Assembly (NCBI GenBank): GCA_023251805.1
Contig: JAHEYB010000014.1
Coordinates: 1-62,554 of the forward strand
Direction of reading: 5' to 3'
Origin: Bacteroidota bacterium
GTDB taxonomy: Bacteria; Bacteroidota; Bacteroidia; 2-12-FULL-35-15
Length of the DNA: 62,554 nucleotides
Shown: positions 53,516-62,047 of the stretch, one piece after another
How the letters are laid out: the number at the start of each line of letters is the position of its first letter
Numbering within the stretch: the first letter of the stretch is position 1
The notes under the pieces: generated by a model
Told to the model about the DNA's origin: nothing
Seen by the model: the letters and a program-made list of their open reading frames with translations, nothing else
Databases searched by the model: none
Program-made: the position numbers and the translations under genes

Positions 53516-54106
53516 CTATCTTAAAATCTTTCCTATTGTTCTGAAAATAATTTTTAAGTCGGTAAACAATGTTTGCTCCTTAATGTATTGCAGGTTAAGC
53601 TTTAATTTTGCTGGCATAATTTCATTCACATAAGCTCGCTCCGGATTTTCTGCTTTACCAAGTAATTCATTTTCCTTACTATATTCAATACTCGCATAAT
53701 CTGTCATTCCCGGCTTTACGGACAAAACATGTTTTTGCTCTGAGTTGTATAAATCCACATATTTTCTTACTTCAGGTCTCGGTCCAACTAAACTCATGTC
53801 GCCCAAAAAAACATTCAATAGCTGAGGAAATTCATCAATTTTATATTTTCGCAAAGGAAATCCTATTTTGGTAACACGATTATCCTTCTCTCCAACCGTA
53901 AGTAAGCTTGTTTTGTCGGAACCCGGCTTCATGGTACGAAATTTTAGAAGGCTAAAATCCACTCCATCCTTCCCTACTCTAATTTGCTTATAAAAAATTC
54001 CTCCTTTGGAAGTCACCATAACCAGAACAGATACAATAAATAATGGAATAAAAAGGATAGTTATGCCCAATAGAGAGAAAAATATATCGAACAGACGTTT
54101 TAACAT
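53516..54106 (-). CDS. Initiating sugar-phosphate transferase (PglC/WcaJ C-terminal type)
   Basis: 196 aa from the ATG at 54106, placed one base after the stop of the aminotransferase; a TTG at 54115 would overlap it. A single N-terminal hydrophobic hairpin (KRLFDIFFSLLGITILFIPL) is followed by FYKQIRVGKDG, LLKFRTM, YKIDEFPQLLNV with the catalytic Asp-Glu pair, and LVGPRPEVRKYV. This is the small monotopic form, as in PglC. It moves a sugar-1-phosphate from a UDP-sugar to undecaprenyl phosphate and so starts the repeat unit. It is the last gene of the right-hand operon, behind an aminotransferase like the PglE that makes PglC's substrate in Campylobacter. Confidence 0.93.
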   Translation of the reverse strand: MLKRLFDIFFSLLGITILFIPLFIVSVLVMVTSKGGIFYKQIRVGKDGVDFSLLKFRTMKPGSDKTSLLTVGEKDNRVTKIGFPLRKYKIDEFPQLLNVFLGDMSLVGPRPEVRKYVDLYNSEQKHVLSVKPGMTDYASIEYSKENELLGKAENPERAYVNEIMPAKLKLNLQYIKEQTLFTDLKIIFRTIGKILR

Positions 54107-54107
54107 T

Positions 54108-55316
54108 TTATCCAATTATTTTTTTTACTGAGCTAACAACGGCATCTATTACACGTTTCACCTTTTCATCATCTAAATCAACATAAACAGGCAATGAAAT
54201 TTCTCGGGAATAATTATCATAGGTCACCGGATAGTTTTTAATATCATACCCTTGTTTTTTGTAAAAGCTCATCATTGGAACAGGAATAAAATGAACATTC
54301 ACAGAAACATCGTAATTAAAAATTTCTTTGATAATTGCATCTCTTTGCTCTTCTGTTACGCCTTTTATTCTTAAAGCATATAAATGGTAACAAGAGATTT
54401 TATCTTTTGTTTTATATTCCGGTAATTGAGCCCAATCATATTTAGAAAAAGCTGCATCGTACTGTTTGAAAATATGCTCTCTACCTTTTGATGTTTCAGA
54501 ATCATATCTTTCAAGCTCCACCAATCCAATGGCTGCCATAATATCCGGCATATTACATTTATACCCGGCTTCTACAATATCATAGCGCCAATTTCCTTTT
54601 TGTGTTTTTGCAAGAGCATCTTTATCTTGTCCGTGCAATGTTTTTACACATAAATATTTATAAACGGCTTCATTATCAAAAGGGGTAGGCAAGTTTAAAG
54701 CAACTCCTCCGCCTTCAGCAGTTGTTAAATTTTTTACTGCATGAAATGAGAATACAGAAATATCAGTTAAAGAGCCTGACTTTTTTCCATGGTAAGTAGC
54801 TCCGAAAGAATGTGCCGAATCCGAAAGCACCAATATTCTTCCTAACATTTTTTGTTCTTCTGAATTAGCAGAAAAACTATCCTTGTGTTTTATGACCAAA
54901 GCGTTTATTTCATCGTAATCGCATACATGTCCACCAAAATCAACTGGCATAATTACTTTTGTTTTTGATGTAATTGCTTTTTCGATGTTTGCCACCGAAA
55001 TATTAAAATCATGAGCATTCACATCCACAAACACAGGTTTTGCGCCACAATGCATCACCACATTTGCTGTTGCAGTGTAAGTATAAGCAGGTAGTATTAC
55101 TTCATCTCCTTCTTTTACTCCATACCATCTTAAAATAATTTCTAAACCGGCAGTTGCACTGTTTAAACACAAAGTAGCTTTATTTCCACAATATTTAGTG
55201 AGCTCCTTTTCAAATAGTTTTGTTTTTGGCCCGGTTGTAATCCAGCCCGACAATAGTACTTTGGTTACTTCATCAACAATTTTTTGATCGATGTGCGGTG
55301 GTGAAAATGGAATCAT
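54108..55316 (-). CDS. DegT/DnrJ/EryC1/StrS sugar aminotransferase
   Basis: 402 aa. A typical PLP-dependent nucleotide-sugar aminotransferase: LSGWITTGPKT opening, LNSATAGLEI phosphate-binding loop, AYTYTATANVV, SDSAHSFGA (Asp166) and FHAVKNLTTAEGGG with the PLP lysine at 195. The start and FSFHAVKN segment are nearer to PglE/ArnB than the left-cluster aminotransferase at 3896. A PglE-like enzyme makes UDP-4-amino sugars that NeuD/PglD-like enzymes acetylate; both an acetyltransferase (57578) and a PglC-type transferase (53516) are in this operon. A full UDP-bacillosamine-like route is plausible, but the needed 4,6-dehydratase is not in the window. Confidence 0.92.
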   Translation of the reverse strand: MIPFSPPHIDQKIVDEVTKVLLSGWITTGPKTKLFEKELTKYCGNKATLCLNSATAGLEIILRWYGVKEGDEVILPAYTYTATANVVMHCGAKPVFVDVNAHDFNISVANIEKAITSKTKVIMPVDFGGHVCDYDEINALVIKHKDSFSANSEEQKMLGRILVLSDSAHSFGATYHGKKSGSLTDISVFSFHAVKNLTTAEGGGVALNLPTPFDNEAVYKYLCVKTLHGQDKDALAKTQKGNWRYDIVEAGYKCNMPDIMAAIGLVELERYDSETSKGREHIFKQYDAAFSKYDWAQLPEYKTKDKISCYHLYALRIKGVTEEQRDAIIKEIFNYDVSVNVHFIPVPMMSFYKKQGYDIKNYPVTYDNYSREISLPVYVDLDDEKVKRVIDAVVSSVKKIIG

Positions 55317-55336
55317 ATTTTTTGTTTTTATATATT

Positions 55337-56563
55337 CTACGTTTCTAAATCGGGTACAAAGTTAGTACAAAAGCAAAGTAATGAATTAAAAAAAGCGTAA
55401 AACATTACACCAGCCTGAGACTCCAGCATTGATTCTGGAATAAAATTCAAAATAATTATTACTAAAAATAATCCATAAATAGCGTTTGCTTGTTTAAATC
55501 GCTTTATCAATGGATAAAATAAGCTTACTAAAAAAACAATAAAGCCAATCAAACCAATACTTACAAATACTTGATAAAATTCGTTGTGTGCATTTAATTT
55601 ATGGCCATAAGCACCTGTCATTCCTCGTTTTTGATATTCAGACATTAAAGCATCCTTTGAATCACCTGTTCCTGCTCCAAAAATAAAATTTTCGGATATC
55701 ACTTGATTCCCGGCTTTCCATATTAATAACCGAACCGCTGTACTTTCTGTATCTGTTTGATTATCTGAAGAACTCGAAATAGCATGAATTGCATTGTTAA
55801 GTCTATCCCCTATTTCAGGGACAAAACGAATTAAGCAAAAACTAGAAATAGAAATAAGTAGAACCCCAACTATTCCAATTACGTATTTTTTGCGTTTTAT
55901 AATTAAATAAAGCGGAACAACTAAATATATCAACACCAATGTTAACAGTCCTAATTTAGATGATAATAAAACAATAATGAATGAGAAAAAGAGAATAATA
56001 GTGGTGGCATACGCATTGAAGTACTTTGATTTATTGTCGGAATAGCTATAAAGAGCAAGTAACAGCCAAACAATACATACATTAAAATACATTGACAAAT
56101 AGCTGGGATGAACAAAAATAGAAAATGCCTGATAGAAGAAATTGTTTTCGTGAATTGTTGCATAAATATAAATTGCCCTGCTAAGTAAAATAAAAGAAGC
56201 AACGATACCTCCCGCAATAAAAAAAACAAATACTTTATTCACTTGACTTATGTTTAATGGTCGGCTTACCAATAGCAAAGGAAGAATCAGCAAGGACAAT
56301 TTAACCTGCAAATCAAATAATCCGAAATCAATATTTGTTGTATAAAGCATTCCTATTAAATGCAACAAATAAAATCCAATAAAAATAAGGGCGAATTTAT
56401 TTTGAAAAATTATTTGGAATTTATTCTTGAAGTCTCCTTCAATTAACCAATTCAGGAGCGACAATGCAATAAATAAAGCAGCAAATCTCCCTGTTGGCAA
56501 AAAGAATGCAATGAGCAGAGCGAGATAATAATGTGCTTGTATATGAATTTGTTTTCTGCTCAT
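55337..56563 (-). CDS. O-antigen ligase/polymerase family membrane protein (WaaL/Wzy-like)
   Basis: 408 aa with about ten to twelve membrane helices. The large periplasmic loop near residues 260-325 contains GAGTGDSKDAL and the following LNAHNEFYQVFVSIGLIG, the conserved H-N-x-x-L/F-Q pattern of the Wzy_C domain. These proteins either polymerise lipid-linked repeat units or ligate glycan to an acceptor, and sequence alone does not separate the two. As the only such gene in this cluster, a polymerase role is the simpler reading. It lies 20 bases before the aminotransferase and 4 bases after the GT2 gene. Confidence 0.87.
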   Translation of the reverse strand: MSRKQIHIQAHYYLALLIAFFLPTGRFAALFIALSLLNWLIEGDFKNKFQIIFQNKFALIFIGFYLLHLIGMLYTTNIDFGLFDLQVKLSLLILPLLLVSRPLNISQVNKVFVFFIAGGIVASFILLSRAIYIYATIHENNFFYQAFSIFVHPSYLSMYFNVCIVWLLLALYSYSDNKSKYFNAYATTIILFFSFIIVLLSSKLGLLTLVLIYLVVPLYLIIKRKKYVIGIVGVLLISISSFCLIRFVPEIGDRLNNAIHAISSSSDNQTDTESTAVRLLIWKAGNQVISENFIFGAGTGDSKDALMSEYQKRGMTGAYGHKLNAHNEFYQVFVSIGLIGFIVFLVSLFYPLIKRFKQANAIYGLFLVIIILNFIPESMLESQAGVMFYAFFNSLLCFCTNFVPDLET

Positions 56564-56567
56564 TTGA

Positions 56568-57578
56568 TTATCTCGTTATAGCCTCCTCAGTTTTTATTTT
56601 TTTACCAAGAATAAAAAAATCGATAATTCCTTTTAAATAACCCCAACCATAAGAAATGTGAAGAATCAAGAAACAATATACCATCTTAGCAGGCTGAGTT
56701 AGTTCACTGGATTTAATAAAAGCGAAAATGCTGGCCATGCAAAAATAAATAGATAGAAACATCACGTAGAGCAAAAGAAAAATCGGATGTAAAAACGAAA
56801 ACAAAAAACCAAAAAACAAGAACAAAATAAATAGTAAAGGAACTATTTGTCGCACTGTAGTGATGGCATTATGCTTTTTATTTACATATACTTTCCAATA
56901 TCCGTATTGTTCATACTGTTTAAATAACTTTTCATATGAAGCTCTAACAAAGTATTTACAGCGAATTTTTTTATAGAGATAAATGGTAAATCCATTCTTT
57001 AAAAGTCGGTAATTAAATTCATCATCTTGGTTCCGAATCAACTCTTCATCAAACAATCCAATTTTTTTAAATACCTCGCGCTTATACGCTCCGAAAGCAA
57101 CCGTATCCACAAAACCATCCTTGCTACCCGTTCTAAAATAGGCATTTCCTACTCCAAATTGCGAGGACATAGCCTTTCCTATCACTTCAGATGTTTTGTT
57201 TTCATAAAAATTTTCGATGATGCCACCGGTACAACCAATATTTTCAGCAAAAGCAAATGCTTCAATGCAAGCCGAAACATAATCGGGATACAATTCGGAA
57301 TGTGCCCCTAAAATAATTACCACATCACTTTCTGAAGCTTTAATACCAAGGTTAAGAGCAAAAGGTGTGGTTTGTTTTTCATTCAAAATATAATGAATGT
57401 TAGGATGTTTTATGGTGTAATCTTTAATAATAGCAATTGTTTGGTCTGTACTTTTCCCATCGCAAATAAAAACAGAAATTTTGTCGGAAGGATAGTCTTG
57501 CATTAAAACAGAATCGATACATTTTCCAATGTATTTTTCTTCATTTCTGCAAGGGATAACAATTGAAACTGATTTCAC
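56568..57578 (-). CDS. Glycosyltransferase family 2 protein with C-terminal membrane helices (ExoA-like)
   Basis: 336 aa. GTG start that shares one base with the TAG of the acetyltransferase gene. The GT-A domain has VSIVIPCRNEEKYI, VFICDGKSTDQT, ILGAHSELYPDY in place of a classical DxD block, GCTGGI and a RNQDDEFNYRL segment with the acceptor-binding acidic residues. The C-terminal part has two to three hydrophobic helices. This layout is that of ExoA-type enzymes of succinoglycan synthesis. It would extend the lipid-linked oligosaccharide at the inner membrane. Confidence 0.9.
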   Translation of the reverse strand: MKSVSIVIPCRNEEKYIGKCIDSVLMQDYPSDKISVFICDGKSTDQTIAIIKDYTIKHPNIHYILNEKQTTPFALNLGIKASESDVVIILGAHSELYPDYVSACIEAFAFAENIGCTGGIIENFYENKTSEVIGKAMSSQFGVGNAYFRTGSKDGFVDTVAFGAYKREVFKKIGLFDEELIRNQDDEFNYRLLKNGFTIYLYKKIRCKYFVRASYEKLFKQYEQYGYWKVYVNKKHNAITTVRQIVPLLFILFLFFGFLFSFLHPIFLLLYVMFLSIYFCMASIFAFIKSSELTQPAKMVYCFLILHISYGWGYLKGIIDFFILGKKIKTEEAITR

Positions 57579-58114
57579 TATCCTAAATTTGAAAAAGAAT
57601 TAATATTTTCTCCAATCGCGCTTAAATATCCATCCTTTATCGTTGAATTGCTCCCTACCATTGTTCCTATCGATAAATGAATATTCTTTCCAACAACACA
57701 ATTATGATCAACTACTGTACGCGCATTCACAATAACATTTTCGCCAATCTGAACTTCTGCATTAATAACTGCATTTGCCAAGACAACTGTGCCAGCTCCG
57801 ATTTTAACATTAGAACCGATAACAGCACTTGGATGAATAACAATAGCTGGTTGTAAAAAAGTCTTTGCGTACGCATACACTTGTTCTCTAATTCTATTGT
57901 TTCCAATTGCCACAATAAAAAAATCTACTTGTGATTTTAATAATTGGAGATCTTTTTGATTAGCGATAACCTGATAGCCATTAATAACTTTTGCCCCTAC
58001 TTCCAAAGAACTGTCTACAAACCCATTAAGCACATATTCGCTTTGAGCTAAAATAGCATCACACACAACTTTTCCATGTCCACCGGCACCAATTATGACG
58101 ATTCTATTTGACAT
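57578..58114 (-). CDS. NeuD/PglD-like sugar O/N-acetyltransferase, short C-terminus
   Basis: 178 aa. The N-terminal Rossmann-like part (IVIIGAGGHGKVV) binds the sugar nucleotide, and LβH repeats from about residue 95 (HPSAVIGSNVKIGAGTV) follow. NARTVVDHNCVVG has the Asp136-His137 pair that acts as base in PglD. Family members usually run to ~205-215 residues and end with a GNPAK-like cap; this one stops in IGENINSFSNLG, without that cap. The next gene begins on the last base of the stop, so the missing coil has not simply moved out of frame. It may still work as a trimer. Its start overlaps the GT4 gene by 11 bases. Confidence 0.85.
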   Translation of the reverse strand: MSNRIVIIGAGGHGKVVCDAILAQSEYVLNGFVDSSLEVGAKVINGYQVIANQKDLQLLKSQVDFFIVAIGNNRIREQVYAYAKTFLQPAIVIHPSAVIGSNVKIGAGTVVLANAVINAEVQIGENVIVNARTVVDHNCVVGKNIHLSIGTMVGSNSTIKDGYLSAIGENINSFSNLG

Positions 58115-59183
58115 TTACAGAAAGTTTTTTATACACATTTTCCATTCGCTTCATATTTATTTGCCAAGTACCTTTTTCGGCAATAATTTTATCACTTTCA
58201 ATTATTGACTTGTTGATAAGAACATCCAAATTTTGATATGCACTTAATATTTGTTTCGCTAAATCATCTACATCACCAATTTCAACAAAATTACCATTAA
58301 TACCTTCATTAATCCATTCGATATTTGCCGGAATACGGGTTACAATAGGGTAAGCACCGCAAGCCATGGCTTCAATTAACGATAAACTATTCCCATCTGA
58401 CAAAGAAACGGACACAAAAATATGAGATTGACTCAAGGTTTCAACCACTTTATTTTGCGGTACTTTTCCCATAAAAATTGTAATGTCATCAATTTTCAAC
58501 TGTTTTGTTAGAGCAATTAATTCTGTTTTGAGTGAACCGTCTCCCAGAAGTTTCACTTTTAAGCTTGGAATTTTCTCTTTAACAAGCGCAATGGCATTCA
58601 AAAAATGTGGTATATTATAAACAGGTTCAAAATTTCGAGAACTTACAATCACAAATTCATTTTTAGGAAGCGACCTGTTTTTTCTATTAAAAACTTCCGT
58701 ATTTATTCCTAGCACAATGTCAATTATCTTTTTTTCTGAAACACCCATATCCAACAAAGCTTGTTTCATATGTGGGGCCATGGAAGTAATTACATCAACC
58801 TTTTTAAAAGCATATTTCAAAAGTGAACGGTACACTCGAGATTCATTCGGACTAATTAAAATATCAGTTCCTAAAGGAGTAATAATATAGGGATGAAATC
58901 GGGTTAATGCACCTATTATGCCATAACTGGTAGCATATAAAGCATGCAACACATCCGGTTTAATTTTATTAACAAGACTTTTTACTTCTTTGTATTTAAA
59001 AATTACTCTCCAATTTCCTCCTTTTACTTTTATATTTCCTGAATTAACAAAATGCACTTTTATATCATCAATTTTAACATCTTTGAATGAAATCAAATGA
59101 ATCTCGTGTCCAAGCTCATAGAAATGCCTGCACCATCTAACGGTGTGAATACTTTCGCCATCTGCTAACAAACAAATTTTCAT
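58104..59183 (-). CDS. Glycosyltransferase family 4 protein
   Basis: 359 aa. GT-B type: MKICLLADGESIHTVRWCRHF and TPLGTDILISP in the acceptor half, then VIVSSRNFEPVYNI, VKLLGDGSLK, FMGKVPQNKV and VSVSLSDGNSLSLIEAMACGAYPIV, which holds the E-x7-E donor motif region (here S-x-G-N-S-L-S-L-I-E). There is no membrane helix. It would add one sugar to the repeat unit. It starts one base after the stop of the GT2 gene and overlaps the acetyltransferase by 11 bases, so expression is strongly coupled. Confidence 0.91.
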   Translation of the reverse strand: MKICLLADGESIHTVRWCRHFYELGHEIHLISFKDVKIDDIKVHFVNSGNIKVKGGNWRVIFKYKEVKSLVNKIKPDVLHALYATSYGIIGALTRFHPYIITPLGTDILISPNESRVYRSLLKYAFKKVDVITSMAPHMKQALLDMGVSEKKIIDIVLGINTEVFNRKNRSLPKNEFVIVSSRNFEPVYNIPHFLNAIALVKEKIPSLKVKLLGDGSLKTELIALTKQLKIDDITIFMGKVPQNKVVETLSQSHIFVSVSLSDGNSLSLIEAMACGAYPIVTRIPANIEWINEGINGNFVEIGDVDDLAKQILSAYQNLDVLINKSIIESDKIIAEKGTWQINMKRMENVYKKLSVNVK

Positions 59184-59184
59184 T

Positions 59185-60219
59185 CTATTTTTTTATAAGT
59201 TTTCGCTTATACGAATTATATAAATTTTTAAAAAGCTCTAATTTTTGTTTAAATGGAAGCTTTACCTCCGAATAAATTTCCGAATTATAAAAATACTTAA
59301 ATCCTTTTGTTCCCCCATAAAAATTAAAACACATACGAAGCCATCTTTCCAGCACTATCTTTCCAAGATAAGCATCATCTAATTGTTTTGTTTTGGTGTT
59401 TACATTAATTATTTTTTTTAACCACAATTCAGTTTGACTCATTTGAGATTCACTCTCCGCTTTTCCGCCATCACTAACTAAATGATGCACTTTTAATTCT
59501 TCTTGAGATGGGACTATATTCAGCAATTTTAAATGATGTGAACGAATCAAACTTAGGGTCTCCAATTTTTTTGTTGAGAAACTTTGGTTTTGAGTAATCT
59601 GATTTTCATGCATTCTGTAATTCAATAAAACATCCGGTAGATTAGCTAAATTGGAGCATTCTGATAACCTAGACCAAAATTGATAATCTTCGGCATGAAT
59701 ATAATCTTGATTATAAGATAGTTTTTCTTTCCTAATAACACTACTTCTAATTATTGCTGTTGGATGTGAAATTGGACAATTAAACATCATGTAGCTTTTC
59801 ATTTCATGCTTATTGAGAGGCAAATCAACGACTGCTTTCCTACCATCTATCATCATATTATAATAACTACCACAAGCACCTATATCCGTATTTTTGTCCA
59901 TGTAATTAACTTGCACAGTCAATCTGTTTTTAAGACTAACATCGTCACAATCCATACGTACAATATATTCTCCTAATGCAGCCTCTAAGCCTTTATTTAG
60001 CGTATTCACCAAGCCTATATTTTTTTCATTTTTCAACAATCGAATTCGTATGTCAGAATAAGTAGCAATAATTTTCTCGGAACTGTCGGAAGAGCCATCA
60101 TTGATAATTAAAAATTCGAAATCTGTAAAATCTTGCGTCAATATGCTTTCAATAGCATCTTTCAGATACTTTTCACCATTATAAACGGGCATCAAAACTG
60201 TTACCTTAGGACTTCTCAT
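59185..60219 (-). CDS. Glycosyltransferase family 2 protein
   Basis: 344 aa from the ATG at 60219, which shares ATGA with the stop of the fucosyltransferase; a TTG at 60231 is less likely. The GT-A motifs are VTVLMPVYNGEKYL, LIINDGSSDSS and VRMDCDDVS (DxD type), then ISHPTAIIR and HAEDYQFWSRL. It resembles the GT2 at 18401 over its length, including a SQEELKVHH-type segment and the WLKKI block near the C-terminus. The two clusters therefore each carry one member of this subfamily. Acceptor and donor unknown. Confidence 0.91.
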   Translation of the reverse strand: MRSPKVTVLMPVYNGEKYLKDAIESILTQDFTDFEFLIINDGSSDSSEKIIATYSDIRIRLLKNEKNIGLVNTLNKGLEAALGEYIVRMDCDDVSLKNRLTVQVNYMDKNTDIGACGSYYNMMIDGRKAVVDLPLNKHEMKSYMMFNCPISHPTAIIRSSVIRKEKLSYNQDYIHAEDYQFWSRLSECSNLANLPDVLLNYRMHENQITQNQSFSTKKLETLSLIRSHHLKLLNIVPSQEELKVHHLVSDGGKAESESQMSQTELWLKKIINVNTKTKQLDDAYLGKIVLERWLRMCFNFYGGTKGFKYFYNSEIYSEVKLPFKQKLELFKNLYNSYKRKLIKK

Positions 60220-61103
60220 ATCTGAATCCAAGATTTTGGAATTAAATCACTTGTATTCTTACTATCATTTTTAAACCACTTTTTAGGGGCAATTACTATT
60301 TTGTTGACATTCCTATTCAGCCATGCCCCCCACCAGCTAAATGAACTGTTTGCTATAATATTGTGTTTACACAAACTCATTAAATACAAATCTTGAAAAC
60401 TATTTTTTCCGGAATTGTGAGTAACAAAATGAATCTTATTATCTGTTTTAATATTTGCTTTAAACCATTCCGGCTCATCCGAAAAAACATAAAAATCAAG
60501 CTCTTTTTGATTTTCAACCATTTTTTTCATTGCCGACATGTAATACTGCTCATCACAACTAACATACAAGCTTTGATTTTCAGGAACAGAAATATAATCT
60601 CCTCTTCTAACATGAATACTTACTGCATTTTGAGCCTTTATTTCTTCTGCTATTTTTTTTGTTTCGGAAGATAATTCTGAAACAAATGAAAAATCATGCA
60701 ACAGTTCTGTTCTGCAATCTTCAAAATACTTTTCGCTTTGCCAATACCCGTCTAAATAACAATTTTCAGGTGCGTTAAGTGCTTTTTTATAAAAATTAAA
60801 ATGTAGCTCTCTTACATAATTTTTTTTCAATTTCAATCCTATGCTTAAACAAAATAAATGGATAAATTTGACAAACTTGCTAATTTGATAAGGTATTAAT
60901 TCCAATTCGGAAGCCGTACTCGATTTAATATTGAAATGAATTAAGCCAAAGTCTCTCGTTACCTTTTTATCCTGAACAGATTCAATATTTAGCTCTCTAA
61001 CATCAAATTTTATCTCAACTTTATGTTTTATAGACAAATGCCTAGCAAAAGCATATTGAAATAGTTGATTCCCTAAACCACCTGTTAATTTCACAATAAT
61101 CAT
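60216..61103 (-). CDS. Alpha-1,2-fucosyltransferase, GT11
   Basis: 295 aa. Inverting fucosyltransferase that uses GDP-fucose. LTGGLGNQLFQYAFARHLS at the start, HVRRGDY at 164-170 (donor-binding motif I), FSDEPEWFK and NSSFSWWGAWLN are the GT11 motifs in the proper order. It indicates that the repeat unit of this cluster carries an alpha-1,2-linked fucose. GDP-fucose synthesis genes (gmd, fcl) are not in the window. It overlaps both neighbours by 4 bases (ATGA type), typical of a coupled operon. Confidence 0.94.
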   Translation of the reverse strand: MIIVKLTGGLGNQLFQYAFARHLSIKHKVEIKFDVRELNIESVQDKKVTRDFGLIHFNIKSSTASELELIPYQISKFVKFIHLFCLSIGLKLKKNYVRELHFNFYKKALNAPENCYLDGYWQSEKYFEDCRTELLHDFSFVSELSSETKKIAEEIKAQNAVSIHVRRGDYISVPENQSLYVSCDEQYYMSAMKKMVENQKELDFYVFSDEPEWFKANIKTDNKIHFVTHNSGKNSFQDLYLMSLCKHNIIANSSFSWWGAWLNRNVNKIVIAPKKWFKNDSKNTSDLIPKSWIQI

Positions 61104-62047
61104 TTAAAATATGTTTTTAGAGTGAATATATGGTCATTAAACGATTTCTTACTTAACCAAAATACAACTTTTTTAAGAAAAATGGCGCTTTTCATAGATG
61201 AAAAAACACTCTTAAAAAAAGTTTCTGAATCCGAAGAAACGGTAATCATTCTTTTTAATGCATTCAAATCTCTAACATTATATTTATGAAACAGGAGTTG
61301 AAATAAAAGTGAATACTTTTTTAACTTTCCTTTCTTAGCTCCCAACTTTTCAAAAAGATATACATGCTCTTTCACCTGAACATCTTTATCCGAATATACC
61401 GATTGTGTAACTTGTCCTGCGCCACCATGAACGGTACAAATCAAAGGCTCCTTTGTAAAAATAACATTAGGATTGTTAAAAATCAAACGCATGTACCAAT
61501 CCACATCTACCAACCATTTCATCGATTCATCAAATAAAATCAAAGCATCTTTTCGGATGATAGTTGCACTCGGAGCACCAATATAATTGGAGAAAAATAA
61601 TCTGTCGGGTTGCTGAGTAATTTTATAGAATTGTTTATTGGAACAACTGTGAATTTTTTTTGTTTTAAGTTGCAGCAAATCGATGACCGTTCCCGAAAAA
61701 GCAAAAGACGAAGCAGGATTATCGTCCAAAAACTTTACAAACTTGCGGAGGCTGTTTTCTGAAGTAAAAAAATCATCGTGATGCAAAATTTTAATATAGT
61801 CACCTGTAGCTTGCTGAAGAGAAAAATTCCAGTTTGCCGGGGAACCCAATGATTTTGCATTTCGAATGTATTTTAATCGACCATCAAACTCAAATTCTGT
61901 CAATAATTTTTCCACAGAATCATCCGTTGAATCATCCGTAACAATCAACTCATAATCCTGGAAATCCTGAGTCAAGACAGAGTTCAAAGTCTTTCTCAAA
62001 AATTCTACTTGTTTATAAGCAGGTATACAAATGGAAACCTTAGGCAT
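61100..62047 (-). CDS. Glycosyltransferase family 2 protein
   Basis: 315 aa. The GT-A motifs are VSICIPAYKQVEFL, LIVTDDSTDDS and YIKILHHDDFF (metal-binding Asp pair), then APSATIIRKDAL and a WLVDVDWYMRL segment. The C-terminus is basic and aromatic with no true membrane helix. It overlaps the upstream glycosyltransferase by 8 bases and the fucosyltransferase by 4. It would add a sugar before or after the fucose step. Confidence 0.91.
   Translation of the reverse strand: MPKVSICIPAYKQVEFLRKTLNSVLTQDFQDYELIVTDDSTDDSVEKLLTEFEFDGRLKYIRNAKSLGSPANWNFSLQQATGDYIKILHHDDFFTSENSLRKFVKFLDDNPASSFAFSGTVIDLLQLKTKKIHSCSNKQFYKITQQPDRLFFSNYIGAPSATIIRKDALILFDESMKWLVDVDWYMRLIFNNPNVIFTKEPLICTVHGGAGQVTQSVYSDKDVQVKEHVYLFEKLGAKKGKLKKYSLLFQLLFHKYNVRDLNALKRMITVSSDSETFFKSVFSSMKSAIFLKKVVFWLSKKSFNDHIFTLKTYFK

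Noticed and set aside
57570-57600. Frameshift explaining the short NeuD/PglD-like protein
   Set aside because: The following sequence at once encodes the N-terminus of a complete GT2 enzyme; no displaced hexapeptide coil is present in another frame.
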